Origin: an uncultured Alphaproteobacteria bacterium
GTDB lineage: Bacteria; Pseudomonadota; Alphaproteobacteria; Thalassobaculales; Thalassobaculaceae
DNA: 48,625 nt
Reading direction: 5' to 3'
NCBI GenBank assembly: GCA_902589475.1
Contig: CACITD010000016.1
Span: 1 to 48,625, forward strand
This document shows, one piece after another, positions 8,730 through 16,951 of this stretch. The notes beneath the pieces were generated by a model. That model saw only the letters and a program-made list of their open reading frames with translations. It ran no database searches and was not told the origin of the DNA. Both the position numbers and the translations under genes were made by a program. How positions within the stretch are numbered: position 1 is the first letter of the stretch; each line of letters opens with the position of its first letter.

Positions 8730-10208
8730 ATGCAAATAGGTTTTTCAAAAATCGGTTTCCCAAAGCAGGGGGCCTTGGTTTTAGGTATCTTGGAAGACAG
8801 TAAGATGTTAGCAAAAACCCAAGAAGTTGACCGAAATAGTGGCGGAATGATTACAGCCGCCATTAGGAATAGTAACTTTTCGGGAAAGTCACATCAAATA
8901 TTGAGCGTATTTACTCCAGAAAGGCGAATCGTACTCTATGGGTTAGGTAAAGGTGAAAATATAGATGAGCTTTGGAGTGAGGAAGCAGGGGGACGTATAT
9001 TTTCTTTTCTGGAAAAATCTGGTGAAAAGACAGTCACAGTAATATTCGAGAATCATTCTAGAACAAAAAAAAATATCGATAAACGCGCAGCTCATTTGGC
9101 ATATGGTGCTCTCCTTAGATCTTACAAATTTGATAAGTACAAGACGAAAGACAAACTTGGTAAAGATACAACTTTAAAAAGAATCAACGTAGCGGTAGAG
9201 CAGCATCCACAAGCTAAGAAAATATTTTCGGAGCTTGTTGCCGTGGCGGATGGTATCTTCTTCGCCCGGGACTTGGTGTCTGAACCACCTAACGTGCTTT
9301 ATCCAGATAGTTTTGCTAAAAAACTTACTGCATTACGGAAACTAGGCCTTAAAGTGGAGGTGCTTGGCGAGAAGGAAATGTCAAAGTTAGGAATGGGGGC
9401 GCTCCTGGGGGTTGGGCAGGGGTCCTCTAGAGAAAGTAAATTAGTTGTAATGCGTTGGAATGGTGGGAAAAGGGGAGAAAAACCAATTGCCTTTGTTGGC
9501 AAGGGTGTTTGTTTTGATACTGGGGGCATTTCCTTGAAACCTGCATCCGGTATGGAAGACATGAAATGGGATATGGGTGGCGCCGCGACGGTTTCTGGCT
9601 TAATGATGGCATTAGCTGGTCGAAAAGCTAAGACCAATGCCGTCGGCGTTGTTGGTCTGGTAGAAAATATGCCGGATGGAAACGCTCAACGTCCTGGAGA
9701 CGTGGTCACCTCTATGAGCGGGCAAACTATTGAGATTATAAACACAGATGCTGAAGGTCGCTTAGTACTAGCTGATGCTCTTTGGTACACAAATAGACGG
9801 TTTAAGCCAAAATTCATGATAGATTTGGCTACTTTAACTGGAGCAATGATGGTGGCGCTTGGTCAAGTGAATTGTGGCTATTTTACAAACAATGATGGCC
9901 TAGCCAAAGAGATGGAAAGTGCGGCAAAAGACGCTGGTGAAGGTATCTGGAGAATGCCACTTGGGGTTGAATACAATAAAATGATGGACTCGGATATCGC
10001 TGACATGAAGAATGCCGGGCCGCGTTTTGCGGGCAGTGTCACAGCGGCGTGCTTTCTCGAGCGCTTCGTTGAAAACTGTCCTTGGTCCCATTTCGATATA
10101 GCTGGAATGGCATGGTCGTCTAAGGATAGTCCTACAGTTCCTAAAGGTGGTACCGGCTGGGGTGTGAGAACACTCAATCAGCTAGTAAAATCAAGTTATG
10201 AGGCATAA
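8730..10208 (+). CDS. pepA: Leucyl aminopeptidase (M17)
   Basis: Cytosolic metallo-aminopeptidase that removes N-terminal residues from peptides. The 492 residues show an N-terminal macrodomain-like part (1-160) and a catalytic M17 domain. The signature NTDAEGRL of the family is intact. The metal and active-site block GKGVCFDTGGISLKPASGM and the segment KWDMGGAATV are also present. A strong Shine-Dalgarno (TAAGGAG) precedes the ATG. In many alphaproteobacteria pepA is divergent from lptF and followed by holC, as here. It may also bind DNA as in E. coli, but nothing in the sequence tests that. Confidence 0.95.
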   Translation: MQIGFSKIGFPKQGALVLGILEDSKMLAKTQEVDRNSGGMITAAIRNSNFSGKSHQILSVFTPERRIVLYGLGKGENIDELWSEEAGGRIFSFLEKSGEKTVTVIFENHSRTKKNIDKRAAHLAYGALLRSYKFDKYKTKDKLGKDTTLKRINVAVEQHPQAKKIFSELVAVADGIFFARDLVSEPPNVLYPDSFAKKLTALRKLGLKVEVLGEKEMSKLGMGALLGVGQGSSRESKLVVMRWNGGKRGEKPIAFVGKGVCFDTGGISLKPASGMEDMKWDMGGAATVSGLMMALAGRKAKTNAVGVVGLVENMPDGNAQRPGDVVTSMSGQTIEIINTDAEGRLVLADALWYTNRRFKPKFMIDLATLTGAMMVALGQVNCGYFTNNDGLAKEMESAAKDAGEGIWRMPLGVEYNKMMDSDIADMKNAGPRFAGSVTAACFLERFVENCPWSHFDIAGMAWSSKDSPTVPKGGTGWGVRTLNQLVKSSYEA

Positions 10209-10223
10209 AGCGATCCGAAATAT

Positions 10224-10673
10224 ATGACTGATATAAGTTTTTATCATCTTATTAAACGTTCACTAGAAAATGTACTTCCCAAGCTTTTGGAAAAAACACT
10301 CGAGGCAGGCGGCCGCGCCGTGATTTTTGCCTCGAGTGAAGAAAGAGTGAAGGAAATAGATGATTTACTTTGGACGTACGACCCCAATTCATGGTTGCCT
10401 CATGGTGCCAGCAAAGATGGTTTTACTGCAGAGCAACCGGTTTGGATAACTTGTGAAAACGATAATGCTAACGATGCGTCCTATTTATTTTTAATTGATG
10501 GGATTCGGCTTGAGCAAATTAACGGGTATAAGCGCATTTTTGATCTCTTTGATGGGCATGATGAGAACGCAGTCATTGATGCTAGAACAAGATGGACGTT
10601 TTATAAGGAAAAAGGTGTGCAACCCACCTATTGGCAAGAAGATGAAAATGGTAAATGGGCTAAAGTACAATAA
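10224..10673 (+). CDS. holC: DNA polymerase III subunit chi
   Basis: Clamp-loader accessory subunit that, in the E. coli complex, contacts single-strand binding protein and psi. The 149 residues contain the family's opening ISFYHLIKRSLENVLPKLLEKT, the strand AVIFASSEERVKEIDDLLWTYDPNSWLPHG and the DGIRLEQINGYKRIFDLFDG region. It starts 15 bases after pepA ends, without a clear Shine-Dalgarno, so it is probably co-transcribed and coupled. In related genomes ndk often follows, but here the next gene begins the accessory block. This makes 10674 the likely left edge of that block. Confidence 0.9.
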   Translation: MTDISFYHLIKRSLENVLPKLLEKTLEAGGRAVIFASSEERVKEIDDLLWTYDPNSWLPHGASKDGFTAEQPVWITCENDNANDASYLFLIDGIRLEQINGYKRIFDLFDGHDENAVIDARTRWTFYKEKGVQPTYWQEDENGKWAKVQ

Positions 10674-10743
10674 TTCGTTAGAGAGTGAGAAGCAGCCATT
10701 TTTATGAATGCGTTGATGTTTCGAATTGTAGCGGGATTATTTG

Positions 10744-11811
10744 ATGAAAGTATTACTTCTTCCAGGTGATGGCATAGGACCAGAAATTTCTAGAGTAATA
10801 GCTGATATTATTACATGCTTAAATAATAAGTTAGATCTAGGAATAGAATTAAATGAAAAAGATGCAGGGTTCAAGGCCCTTAAAACTCATGGGACAACTT
10901 TCCCTGCTGACGTAGCTTATGAAGCGGAGACTTCTGATGGAATAATTTTAGGCCCCTCCGACAGCGCAGCATATCCACCACCTGAGCAAGGGGGTATAAA
11001 CCTTTCAGCGGCTTTCCGCCGTAAATTCGATTTATTTGCGAACATTCGTCCTGCTAAAGCTTGGGCAGGGATAAAATCTAATGCGCCTTCAATGGATATG
11101 ATTGTAGTGCGTGAAAATACCGAAGGTTTTTATGCTGATAGGAATATGTTCACTGGTTCTGGGGAGTTTATGCCGACGCCCGATCTAGCGTTAGCTGTTA
11201 GAAAAATAAGTCGGGATGGATCTCGCCGGATCGGACAAGTTGCAGCAAAAATTGCGTCGGAACGCCCAAGACAGAAGATCACTATAATAACGAAGTCGAA
11301 TGTCTTGAAACTTTCTGATGGATTATTCAGAGATGAATGTATAGAGGCCGCAAAAAAATATCCTGGCCTAGAAGTTGACGAGATACATGTTGATGCGGCT
11401 GCTTCTTTGTTTGTTAGAACGCCTGATAATTTTGATGTAGTTGTGACGTCCAATATGTTCGGAGATATATTGTCCAACTTAGCAAACGAGCTATCGGGTG
11501 GGCTCGGATTGGGTGGTTCTCTGAATGCTGGACATAATAAAGCCGTAGCACAAGCAAGTCATGGTTCCGCTCCCGATATCGCGGATAAAAATATAGCAAA
11601 TCCATCGGCACTCCTGCTGTCCACTGGAATGTTGTTTGACTGGTTGGCCGAACGCAATGATAGTAATGCGTTGAAAGAGGCTGCAAGGTTAATCAGGTCC
11701 AGTATGGAACAAGTTTTTTCCCAATCGGATAATTTAACAGTTGACCTAAATGGTAGTTTGGGAACTAAAGAATTTGGTATGCAATTGAAGAAAAAGATTG
11801 AGGAACTCTGA
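10744..11811 (+). CDS. Isocitrate/isopropylmalate dehydrogenase family protein
   Basis: A metal- and NAD(P)-dependent beta-decarboxylating dehydrogenase of the LeuB/IDH/tartrate-malate dehydrogenase family, 355 residues. It shows LLPGDGIGPEIS at the start, FANIRPAKAW, the catalytic segment IVVRENTEGFYAD, TKSNVLKLSDGLFRDE with the active lysine, and SNMFGDILSNLANELSGGLG with the metal-binding Asp. Near the end is the nucleotide loop HGSAPDIADKNIANPSA. There are no leuCD or aconitase neighbours, so leucine synthesis or the TCA cycle is less likely than oxidation of a free hydroxyacid such as a malate- or tartrate-like compound (inference). The start is the ATG at 10744; a TTG directly before it is less likely. 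It leads a three-gene plus-strand unit with the next two genes. Confidence 0.8.
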   Translation: MKVLLLPGDGIGPEISRVIADIITCLNNKLDLGIELNEKDAGFKALKTHGTTFPADVAYEAETSDGIILGPSDSAAYPPPEQGGINLSAAFRRKFDLFANIRPAKAWAGIKSNAPSMDMIVVRENTEGFYADRNMFTGSGEFMPTPDLALAVRKISRDGSRRIGQVAAKIASERPRQKITIITKSNVLKLSDGLFRDECIEAAKKYPGLEVDEIHVDAAASLFVRTPDNFDVVVTSNMFGDILSNLANELSGGLGLGGSLNAGHNKAVAQASHGSAPDIADKNIANPSALLLSTGMLFDWLAERNDSNALKEAARLIRSSMEQVFSQSDNLTVDLNGSLGTKEFGMQLKKKIEEL

Positions 11812-11812
11812 A

Positions 11813-12649
11813 ATGAGTTCGACTATCATTCTGCCAAATGGTCGTGACGCTCCATCTTTAGGACTGGGGACATGGCATATGGGAGAGAGGATCGGTGATC
11901 CTGCTGCTGAGGCGCTAGCTTTAAAGCGAGGTTTAGACCTTGGGGCTACTTTGATAGATACTGCGGAAATGTACGCCCGCGGCGGAGCAGAACGAGTTGT
12001 TGCCGACGCTATTAAGGGAAGGCGGGAAGAAGTTTTCATCGTCTCCAAAGTATTACCTCACAATGCCAGCAGACATGGCACAATAAAAGCTTGTGAAAAT
12101 AGTCTGCAGCGTTTGGGCATAGAATCGATAGATTTATACTTATTACATTGGCCTGGTCGCCACCCCTTGAGGGACACGGTTGAAGCGTTTCATGAGTTAA
12201 AAAATACAGGAAAAATAAAAGCATGGGGGGTCAGTAATTTTGATACTTCCGATATGGAAGAACTTTGGAGTGTCCCCGGTGGAGCAGACTGTCAAACGAA
12301 CCAAATTTTATACAATTTAATGCGACGCGGTGTCGAATGGGATCTTTTACCCTGGTGTGAGAAAAAGGGTGTCTCGGTTATGGCGTATTCACCGCTTGAA
12401 CAAGGACGATTGCTCGGCAATGAAAAGTTGAGACTAATCGCTGAACAGCTGAATCTTTCGGCCGCCCAGATAGCAATTGCTTGGACACTTCGCAAAAAGG
12501 GAATAATTTCTATTCCAAAGGCCAGTTCAATAAAGCATGTTGAAGAAAATATAGCTGCCTGGAGTATCGAACTAGAAAAGAAGGATTGTGACGCGCTAGA
12601 CGATGAATTTAAACCGCCTTTTAAAAAAGAAATGCTCGATATTTTATAA
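11813..12649 (+). CDS. Aldo/keto reductase
   Basis: NADPH-dependent carbonyl reductase with the aldo/keto reductase barrel, 278 residues. The tetrad can be seen as Asp and Tyr in LIDTAEMYARGG, Lys in FIVSKVLPHNAS and His in LYLLHWPGRHPL. The conserved GVSNFD motif and the late phosphate-binding loop SIPKASSIKHVEEN follow. The ATG at 11813 begins two bases after the previous stop codon and has GAGG nine bases upstream. A longer frame from TTG 11798 would overlap the preceding gene. The physiological substrate is unknown, but pairing with a hydroxyacid dehydrogenase suggests redox work on small oxo-acids or aldehydes. Confidence 0.88.
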   Translation: MSSTIILPNGRDAPSLGLGTWHMGERIGDPAAEALALKRGLDLGATLIDTAEMYARGGAERVVADAIKGRREEVFIVSKVLPHNASRHGTIKACENSLQRLGIESIDLYLLHWPGRHPLRDTVEAFHELKNTGKIKAWGVSNFDTSDMEELWSVPGGADCQTNQILYNLMRRGVEWDLLPWCEKKGVSVMAYSPLEQGRLLGNEKLRLIAEQLNLSAAQIAIAWTLRKKGIISIPKASSIKHVEENIAAWSIELEKKDCDALDDEFKPPFKKEMLDIL

Positions 12650-12677
12650 ATTATCAAACGCTAATATAGGTGAGAGA

Positions 12678-13187
12678 ATGGTTGTTCGAATATTTTTGAC
12701 ACTTTCATTACTAGTTTTTTCGGTCTTCTCTTCTGATAATACCTTTTCACAGGAAGAAGTATCTGGTAGAGCAACGATTATATCGGGAGATACAATATCA
12801 ATAAAAAATATAGACGATGGAAAACAATTTATCTTTCGACTATGGGGTATAGATGCTCCTGAATTAGAACAACCCTGCGAAAAAAAGAATGGTCAGTCGG
12901 TAGACTGCGGCATCCTTGCTCGTAATGCTGTACGGGAAATTGTTCGAAAAAACGAGCTAGTGTGTGTTGATTTTGAAAAAGATCTAGAAGGTAAGCTTAC
13001 AGGATTGTGCTACATGGGGGATAAAATCCTTAACGGATCTATTGTTCGAGCTGGTTGGGCTCTGGCATACCAAGAAGAAAGTAGGGATTTTTTAGACGTA
13101 GAAAAAAAGGCGAGACTAAAAGATAGGGGCGTATGGAAGTATAAATTTATGGCTCCATGGAAATGGCGTAAGAGCCAAAAGAAGTGA
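12678..13187 (+). CDS. Secreted thermonuclease-like (SNase-fold) protein
   Basis: Exported SNase-domain protein of 169 residues. A signal peptide covers about residues 1-24 (MVVRIFLTLSLLVFSVFSS...FSQ). The OB-fold nuclease core keeps the active-site FRLWGIDAPELEQ, with Arg54 and Glu62. By alignment to staphylococcal nuclease, the second catalytic arginine (KYGR) corresponds to Lys106 in LEGKLTGLCY. The enzyme may therefore be weak or bind without cutting (inference). Cysteines 67, 79, 96 and 111 could form disulfides in the periplasm. The ATG at 12678 has AGGTGAGAG just upstream, and a longer frame from 12603 lacks support. It ends 4 bases from the oppositely oriented Ldh-family gene. Confidence 0.82.
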   Translation: MVVRIFLTLSLLVFSVFSSDNTFSQEEVSGRATIISGDTISIKNIDDGKQFIFRLWGIDAPELEQPCEKKNGQSVDCGILARNAVREIVRKNELVCVDFEKDLEGKLTGLCYMGDKILNGSIVRAGWALAYQEESRDFLDVEKKARLKDRGVWKYKFMAPWKWRKSQKK

Positions 13188-13191
13188 AGCT

Positions 13192-14325
13192 CTAAGCTAA
13201 AAGGTCATCGATTTTACTTTGCATTACGCCGGCATTTCTTGCTGCATTTAGGATATCTTTCCAAGCTTCTTTCGCTAAAGGAACCCCACCTTTCAGTCTA
13301 TCGGCCATCACTTGTCGCTCTTTTTCCCCAGGTATCAAAACCACTCCGCCTGGTTCAGTAGGCCGTGAACTTTTAAGGAACTCCACGTAAGCTCTTACTT
13401 CGCTCACAAATGAGTCGTCACTATGGCCAAATGCTTCTGGGGATAGGTAAATAGAGAACATGCCATTACAAAATCTTCTTTTAGGCTCATTAATCGTTCC
13501 CGCACAGCCGGATCCTGTCAAGGCCCCTGCCATCATTTCCATAAGAAAGTTTAAACCGGACCCCTTATGATTTCCAAAAGCTCTCAGCGCACCTGATCCG
13601 TTATTTGGGTTTGGAAACATACCCTGCTTTGTTTCCCCGTAGAGCGGTTTGGGGTCTCCTGTAATTGTTCCATCTTCAGATACTATCGCATCTTCTGGTA
13701 AAGGTTTCCCGCCTTTAAGTGCTACAAGCGCCTTCCCTTCAGCCACTACTGAAGTTGCCATGTCGAGTATTATTGGTTCATCTCCATTGTCTAATGGGAT
13801 CCCTGCGCAGAATGGTGAGGTACTCATGCGCCTTTCGATACCCCCGAATGGAGCAACAATCAAACTCCCTCTAACATTAACCATGTGTATAGACACTAAT
13901 CCTTTTTCTGCCGCTCTTTCAGCCCAATCCCCAATTCGGCCCAAATGACCAGCGTTTTGCAGTGCTGTGATGGCAAGCCCATTGTTGAGAGCTTTTTTGA
14001 TGCCAATATCTACCGCTTGTTCGCCTACGGTTTGTCCAAAACCAAATTTACCATCTATGACTGCAAGCGTTTCATTTTCTATCTTTATATCGACAGTGAC
14101 ATTAGGTATTTGCGTACCTTCTTCTATGTAATTTGCGTATCTTGGTGCTCTAATCACGCCGTGGCTATCATGTCCGCGGAGGTTGGCACCAGCTAATCTC
14201 TCAGCAATTCGCGTTGCCTCCAACTCTGAACAGCCCAACTTGAAGAAGGTTTCTGAAATGACAGCTTTTAAAGGGGTCACTTTGACCGTAACTGATCCAT
14301 CGGCATTCTCTACTAATGATGACAT
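13192..14325 (-). CDS. Ldh family (malate/L-sulfolactate-type) NAD(P) dehydrogenase
   Basis: Member of the Ldh_2 family, which includes malate, ureidoglycolate and (R)-sulfolactate (ComC) dehydrogenases, 377 residues. The catalytic signature RGHDSHGVIRAPRY is at about residues 50-63. The cofactor region GIKKALNNGLAITALQNAGHLGRIG and the FGGIERRMSTSP and DMATSVVAEGK segments are typical. I chose ATG 14325, which has AAAGG eight bases upstream; a longer frame from 14373 overlaps the aldolase gene. It is last of four genes: RraA-like, D-2-hydroxyacid dehydrogenase, aldolase, Ldh. Co-occurrence with a D-2-hydroxyacid dehydrogenase of opposite stereospecificity and ComDE-like genes recalls sulfolactate racemisation, but the substrate is not proven. 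Confidence 0.85.
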   Translation of the reverse strand: MSSLVENADGSVTVKVTPLKAVISETFFKLGCSELEATRIAERLAGANLRGHDSHGVIRAPRYANYIEEGTQIPNVTVDIKIENETLAVIDGKFGFGQTVGEQAVDIGIKKALNNGLAITALQNAGHLGRIGDWAERAAEKGLVSIHMVNVRGSLIVAPFGGIERRMSTSPFCAGIPLDNGDEPIILDMATSVVAEGKALVALKGGKPLPEDAIVSEDGTITGDPKPLYGETKQGMFPNPNNGSGALRAFGNHKGSGLNFLMEMMAGALTGSGCAGTINEPKRRFCNGMFSIYLSPEAFGHSDDSFVSEVRAYVEFLKSSRPTEPGGVVLIPGEKERQVMADRLKGGVPLAKEAWKDILNAARNAGVMQSKIDDLLA

Positions 14326-14338
14326 GACAAAACCTTTT

Positions 14339-15091
14339 TTATGATCGAACTGCATTGATTTGTGATGTGACAACTTGTGTCAATAAACGAACGTCATTTG
14401 ATAGTGATGCGAAATCAAAACCACATTCGTACATTTTTTTTATGTAGTCGGGGTCCATGCAATGAAGTCCTGCACGAATGCCTGACGCTTTCGCTGTCGT
14501 TAAAACATGCTGAATAGCATCATAGACCTTACCAGGTCCTCTATCGAGCCCAGGTCCTTCGCCCATAGAAATAGCTAGATCGCTTGGCCCAACGTAAATG
14601 CCGGTCAAGCCCGGTGTGGAGCATATTGCTTCGGCGTTTTCAACTGCTTGTTCCGTTTCAATCATTGCTAGGCTGATAATCTGATCATTGGCAGAGTTAT
14701 GATAATCAGGGTGAATTATATTAGCTCTAACTGGGCCTGAGCTTCTATATCCATCTGGAGAATAGAGCGTCGCACCGACAAATTCTTCTGCTTCCTCTCT
14801 TGAGTTAATCATGGGGCAAATAATGCCCATCGCTCCAGCGTCTAGTAATTTCATAATAATACCCGCTTCTAACCAAGGCACTCGGCAGAGCATCGTTGCA
14901 TCACTCGCTGACATAGCCTGCATCATTGGAACAGCTATAGAATAGTCGGTGAGGCCGTGTTGTAGATCGATGGTAATGGAGTCAAAGTTTTGGTGCGACA
15001 TAATTTCCGCAGAAAAGGTGCTAGGGATGGCGAGCCACCCGTTTAGTGCAGGTTTTCCAGTGTTCCAAGTTTCTCTAAGTCTATTTATCAT
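14339..15091 (-). CDS. HpcH/HpaI family class II aldolase
   Basis: Metal-dependent pyruvate aldolase of the HpcH/HpaI (citrate-lyase-like) fold, 250 residues. It cleaves 2-oxo-4-hydroxy acids to pyruvate or oxaloacetate and an aldehyde. Signatures seen are SITIDLQHGLTDY, GAMGIICPMINSREEAEEFV, the metal-ligand stretch SLAMIETEQAVENAEAI and the TPGLTGIYVGPSDLAIS loop. A Shine-Dalgarno AGGGGAG precedes the ATG. It lies 25 bases after the D-2-hydroxyacid dehydrogenase and 13 before the Ldh gene, so it is within an operon. With a 2-keto-3-deoxygluconate-type kinase divergent nearby, a 2-keto-3-deoxy acid is a reasonable substrate class (inference). Confidence 0.87.
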   Translation of the reverse strand: MINRLRETWNTGKPALNGWLAIPSTFSAEIMSHQNFDSITIDLQHGLTDYSIAVPMMQAMSASDATMLCRVPWLEAGIIMKLLDAGAMGIICPMINSREEAEEFVGATLYSPDGYRSSGPVRANIIHPDYHNSANDQIISLAMIETEQAVENAEAICSTPGLTGIYVGPSDLAISMGEGPGLDRGPGKVYDAIQHVLTTAKASGIRAGLHCMDPDYIKKMYECGFDFASLSNDVRLLTQVVTSQINAVRS

Positions 15092-15116
15092 AACGCTTCT
15101 CCCCTTAATTCAAATT

Positions 15117-16109
15117 TTATCCAGATGAACTCAATACACTTTGGTTCACCACACATTCGGGATCAATATTCCCATCAAATACTCTTAAAACATTGTCTAC
15201 TGTTTGGGTTGCCATTCGTTGCGTGGACTCGACTGTAACGCCCGCTATGTGAGGACTAAGTAAAACGTTTTTTAAACTAAATAGAGGGTGATCCGCCGCT
15301 GAGGGTTCACTAAGCAGTACATCAAGTCCCGCGCCTTTTATTTCACCACTTATTAGCGCTTGATATAGTGCATGTTCGTCTATTATTCCGCCCCGAGCAC
15401 AGTTTACGATAAAGGCATGCGGTTTCATTTCTTTAAATTCAGCCTCGGAAAACATATTAGTCGTCTCTTCGGTTTTCATGCAATGTATCGCCACGGCGTC
15501 CATATCGCCGAGTACTTTTCTGAAGTCACTTACTGGTTCTACATTTGCTGTTTTTAAAATCGCATCATCAACGTATGGGTCGTATCCAAATACTTTCATA
15601 TCAAAACCCAAAGCTCTTTTTGCAACTTGGCGGCCGATACGCCCAAACCCAATAATTAAAAGGTTTTTCCCGTCTAAATCGACTGCGCGAGTCGGAAATC
15701 GAGGTCCCCAATCATCGTTTCGCGTTACCCCATCATAGTAAAAAATGTCTTTTGCTAACCCTAACAAGAGAGCCATTGCTTGTTCTGCAACGGATATCAT
15801 ATTTGAGTGAATAGCTATGCAAAGCGGAATGTTCCGTTCATTTAAGGTATTCAGGTCAACAGCATCGTATCCCACTCCATGTCGAGAAACGACCATGAGG
15901 TCTGGAGCCTGTGACATGATTTTGCGTGTAATCGTCGCACCTCGAACCGTCATGGCATGAACATCTTTTGCAGCTTCAGCGATAACATTCTCATCAAGCG
16001 AGTCACACTCTATTATTTCGATATCGTCTCTTGCCTTTAGCATTTCCATGCCAGCTGGATGAAGTGGTTGGATTACTAAAACCCGTTTTTTATTTGTATT
16101 TATAGCCAT
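15117..16109 (-). CDS. D-isomer-specific 2-hydroxyacid dehydrogenase
   Basis: NAD-dependent dehydrogenase of the phosphoglycerate dehydrogenase family, 330 residues without the regulatory ACT domain of biosynthetic SerA. The Rossmann motif is IIGFGRIGRQVAKRA. Catalytic Arg lies in NCARGGIIDE, Glu in LDVLLSEPS and His in LSPHIAG. The ATG at 16109 has GAGG six bases upstream; the longer frame from TTG 16121 is less likely. It starts 8 bases after the RraA-like gene ends. Related enzymes include (S)-sulfolactate dehydrogenase SlcC as well as hydroxypyruvate and glyoxylate reductases. Pairing with an Ldh-family gene is consistent with interconversion of two hydroxyacid enantiomers through a shared oxoacid. 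Confidence 0.86.
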   Translation of the reverse strand: MAINTNKKRVLVIQPLHPAGMEMLKARDDIEIIECDSLDENVIAEAAKDVHAMTVRGATITRKIMSQAPDLMVVSRHGVGYDAVDLNTLNERNIPLCIAIHSNMISVAEQAMALLLGLAKDIFYYDGVTRNDDWGPRFPTRAVDLDGKNLLIIGFGRIGRQVAKRALGFDMKVFGYDPYVDDAILKTANVEPVSDFRKVLGDMDAVAIHCMKTEETTNMFSEAEFKEMKPHAFIVNCARGGIIDEHALYQALISGEIKGAGLDVLLSEPSAADHPLFSLKNVLLSPHIAGVTVESTQRMATQTVDNVLRVFDGNIDPECVVNQSVLSSSG

Positions 16110-16117
16110 TTTTATCC

Positions 16118-16825
16118 TCAATGTATCTCAGCAGAATCAGCCATTGCTTTTTTTAATATTTCGACATTAAAACCAGGAGATCGAGCGACTTCAAGAATTA
16201 CGGCTTCTCTACGGGTCAGAACATCGATAGCAGATGGCAGTTCTTTCACACACTCTTCTGGAACTACGACTGCGCCATGTCGATCGGCATGAATGATATC
16301 ATTTGGTTTTACTGCCATTCCAAAAATATTGACTTCACACTCAATGGCAACAAGATGGACCCATGCATGACTTGGGGCTACCTTTCCACCTAAAAGTTGA
16401 AAGCCGGGCGCGCATGCATCTATATCGCGAAACGAGCCATTTGTTACTACACCTAAACATCCCAATCCTTTGTGAATAGCGGTGTTTACTTCTCCCCAAA
16501 AAGCGCCAAACCCTGGGGTGGGGTCAAGGTCTTGAATGACGCTTATCGAAGGGTTAGGCGGCGCTGAGATAGTTTCATAGTATCGAGCTCTCATTTCTCT
16601 TATATCTTCTGGTTTCCCTTCAGGGGGTGTCATCGAGCGTATCATCGCGGTTCTAGCATATCCAATGATTGGGGGTAACGAAGGATCAAAACACTGCATC
16701 TGCTCAACGGTGAAGCTTTTTACGCGGTATTCCGAACTTAAATGTTCCAGACCATTGCAGATAGTCGGAGTATCCCATTCCGTCAATTTATTCAGGTCAG
16801 CAGCAGTCAAATCAGTTTTTGCCAT
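16118..16825 (-). CDS. RraA family protein (HMG/CHA-type aldolase-decarboxylase-like)
   Basis: RraA-like fold protein of 235 residues. Family members cleave 4-hydroxy-4-methyl-2-oxoglutarate or decarboxylate oxaloacetate with a divalent metal, while E. coli RraA itself regulates RNase E. The substrate and metal loop reads GCLGVVTNGSFRDIDAC. The Arg-Asp of the catalytic signature is kept, but the usual DG before it is NG. The GEVNTAIHKGLG helix and the GMAVKPNDIIHADRHGAVVVPEE segment are clear. AGAGG precedes the ATG. It is first in the four-gene minus-strand operon and divergent from the sugar-acid kinase, which argues for a catabolic aldolase or decarboxylase role rather than RNase control. 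Confidence 0.83.
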   Translation of the reverse strand: MAKTDLTAADLNKLTEWDTPTICNGLEHLSSEYRVKSFTVEQMQCFDPSLPPIIGYARTAMIRSMTPPEGKPEDIREMRARYYETISAPPNPSISVIQDLDPTPGFGAFWGEVNTAIHKGLGCLGVVTNGSFRDIDACAPGFQLLGGKVAPSHAWVHLVAIECEVNIFGMAVKPNDIIHADRHGAVVVPEECVKELPSAIDVLTRREAVILEVARSPGFNVEILKKAMADSAEIH

Positions 16826-16850
16826 TTCAGCCTCTTGATAAAAGTTATTA

Positions 16851-16871
16851 GGATTGCGATGTTAGCAATCC
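16851..16871. promoter_or_regulatory. Perfect dyad GGATTGC-N7-GCAATCC, candidate operator
   Basis: Seven-base perfect inverted repeat with a 7-base spacer, lying 26 bases upstream of the RraA-like gene in the spacer shared with the divergent kinase gene. A second palindrome, TTTGATCAAA, is at 16905-16914 closer to the kinase. The position and symmetry suit a repressor or activator dimer site; the factor is not encoded in this window. Confidence 0.4.
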
Positions 16872-16951
16872 GCCGCAGATAAAGTTAGGGCTGAATAAAA
16901 ATATTTTGATCAAATCATAGCTACGATTTTATAGAAAAGTTGAGGGGCATT

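Noticed and set aside
12603-12677. Longer amino end for the SNase-like gene
   Set aside because: It would put 25 charged residues before a clear signal peptide, while ATG 12678 has a good ribosome-binding site.
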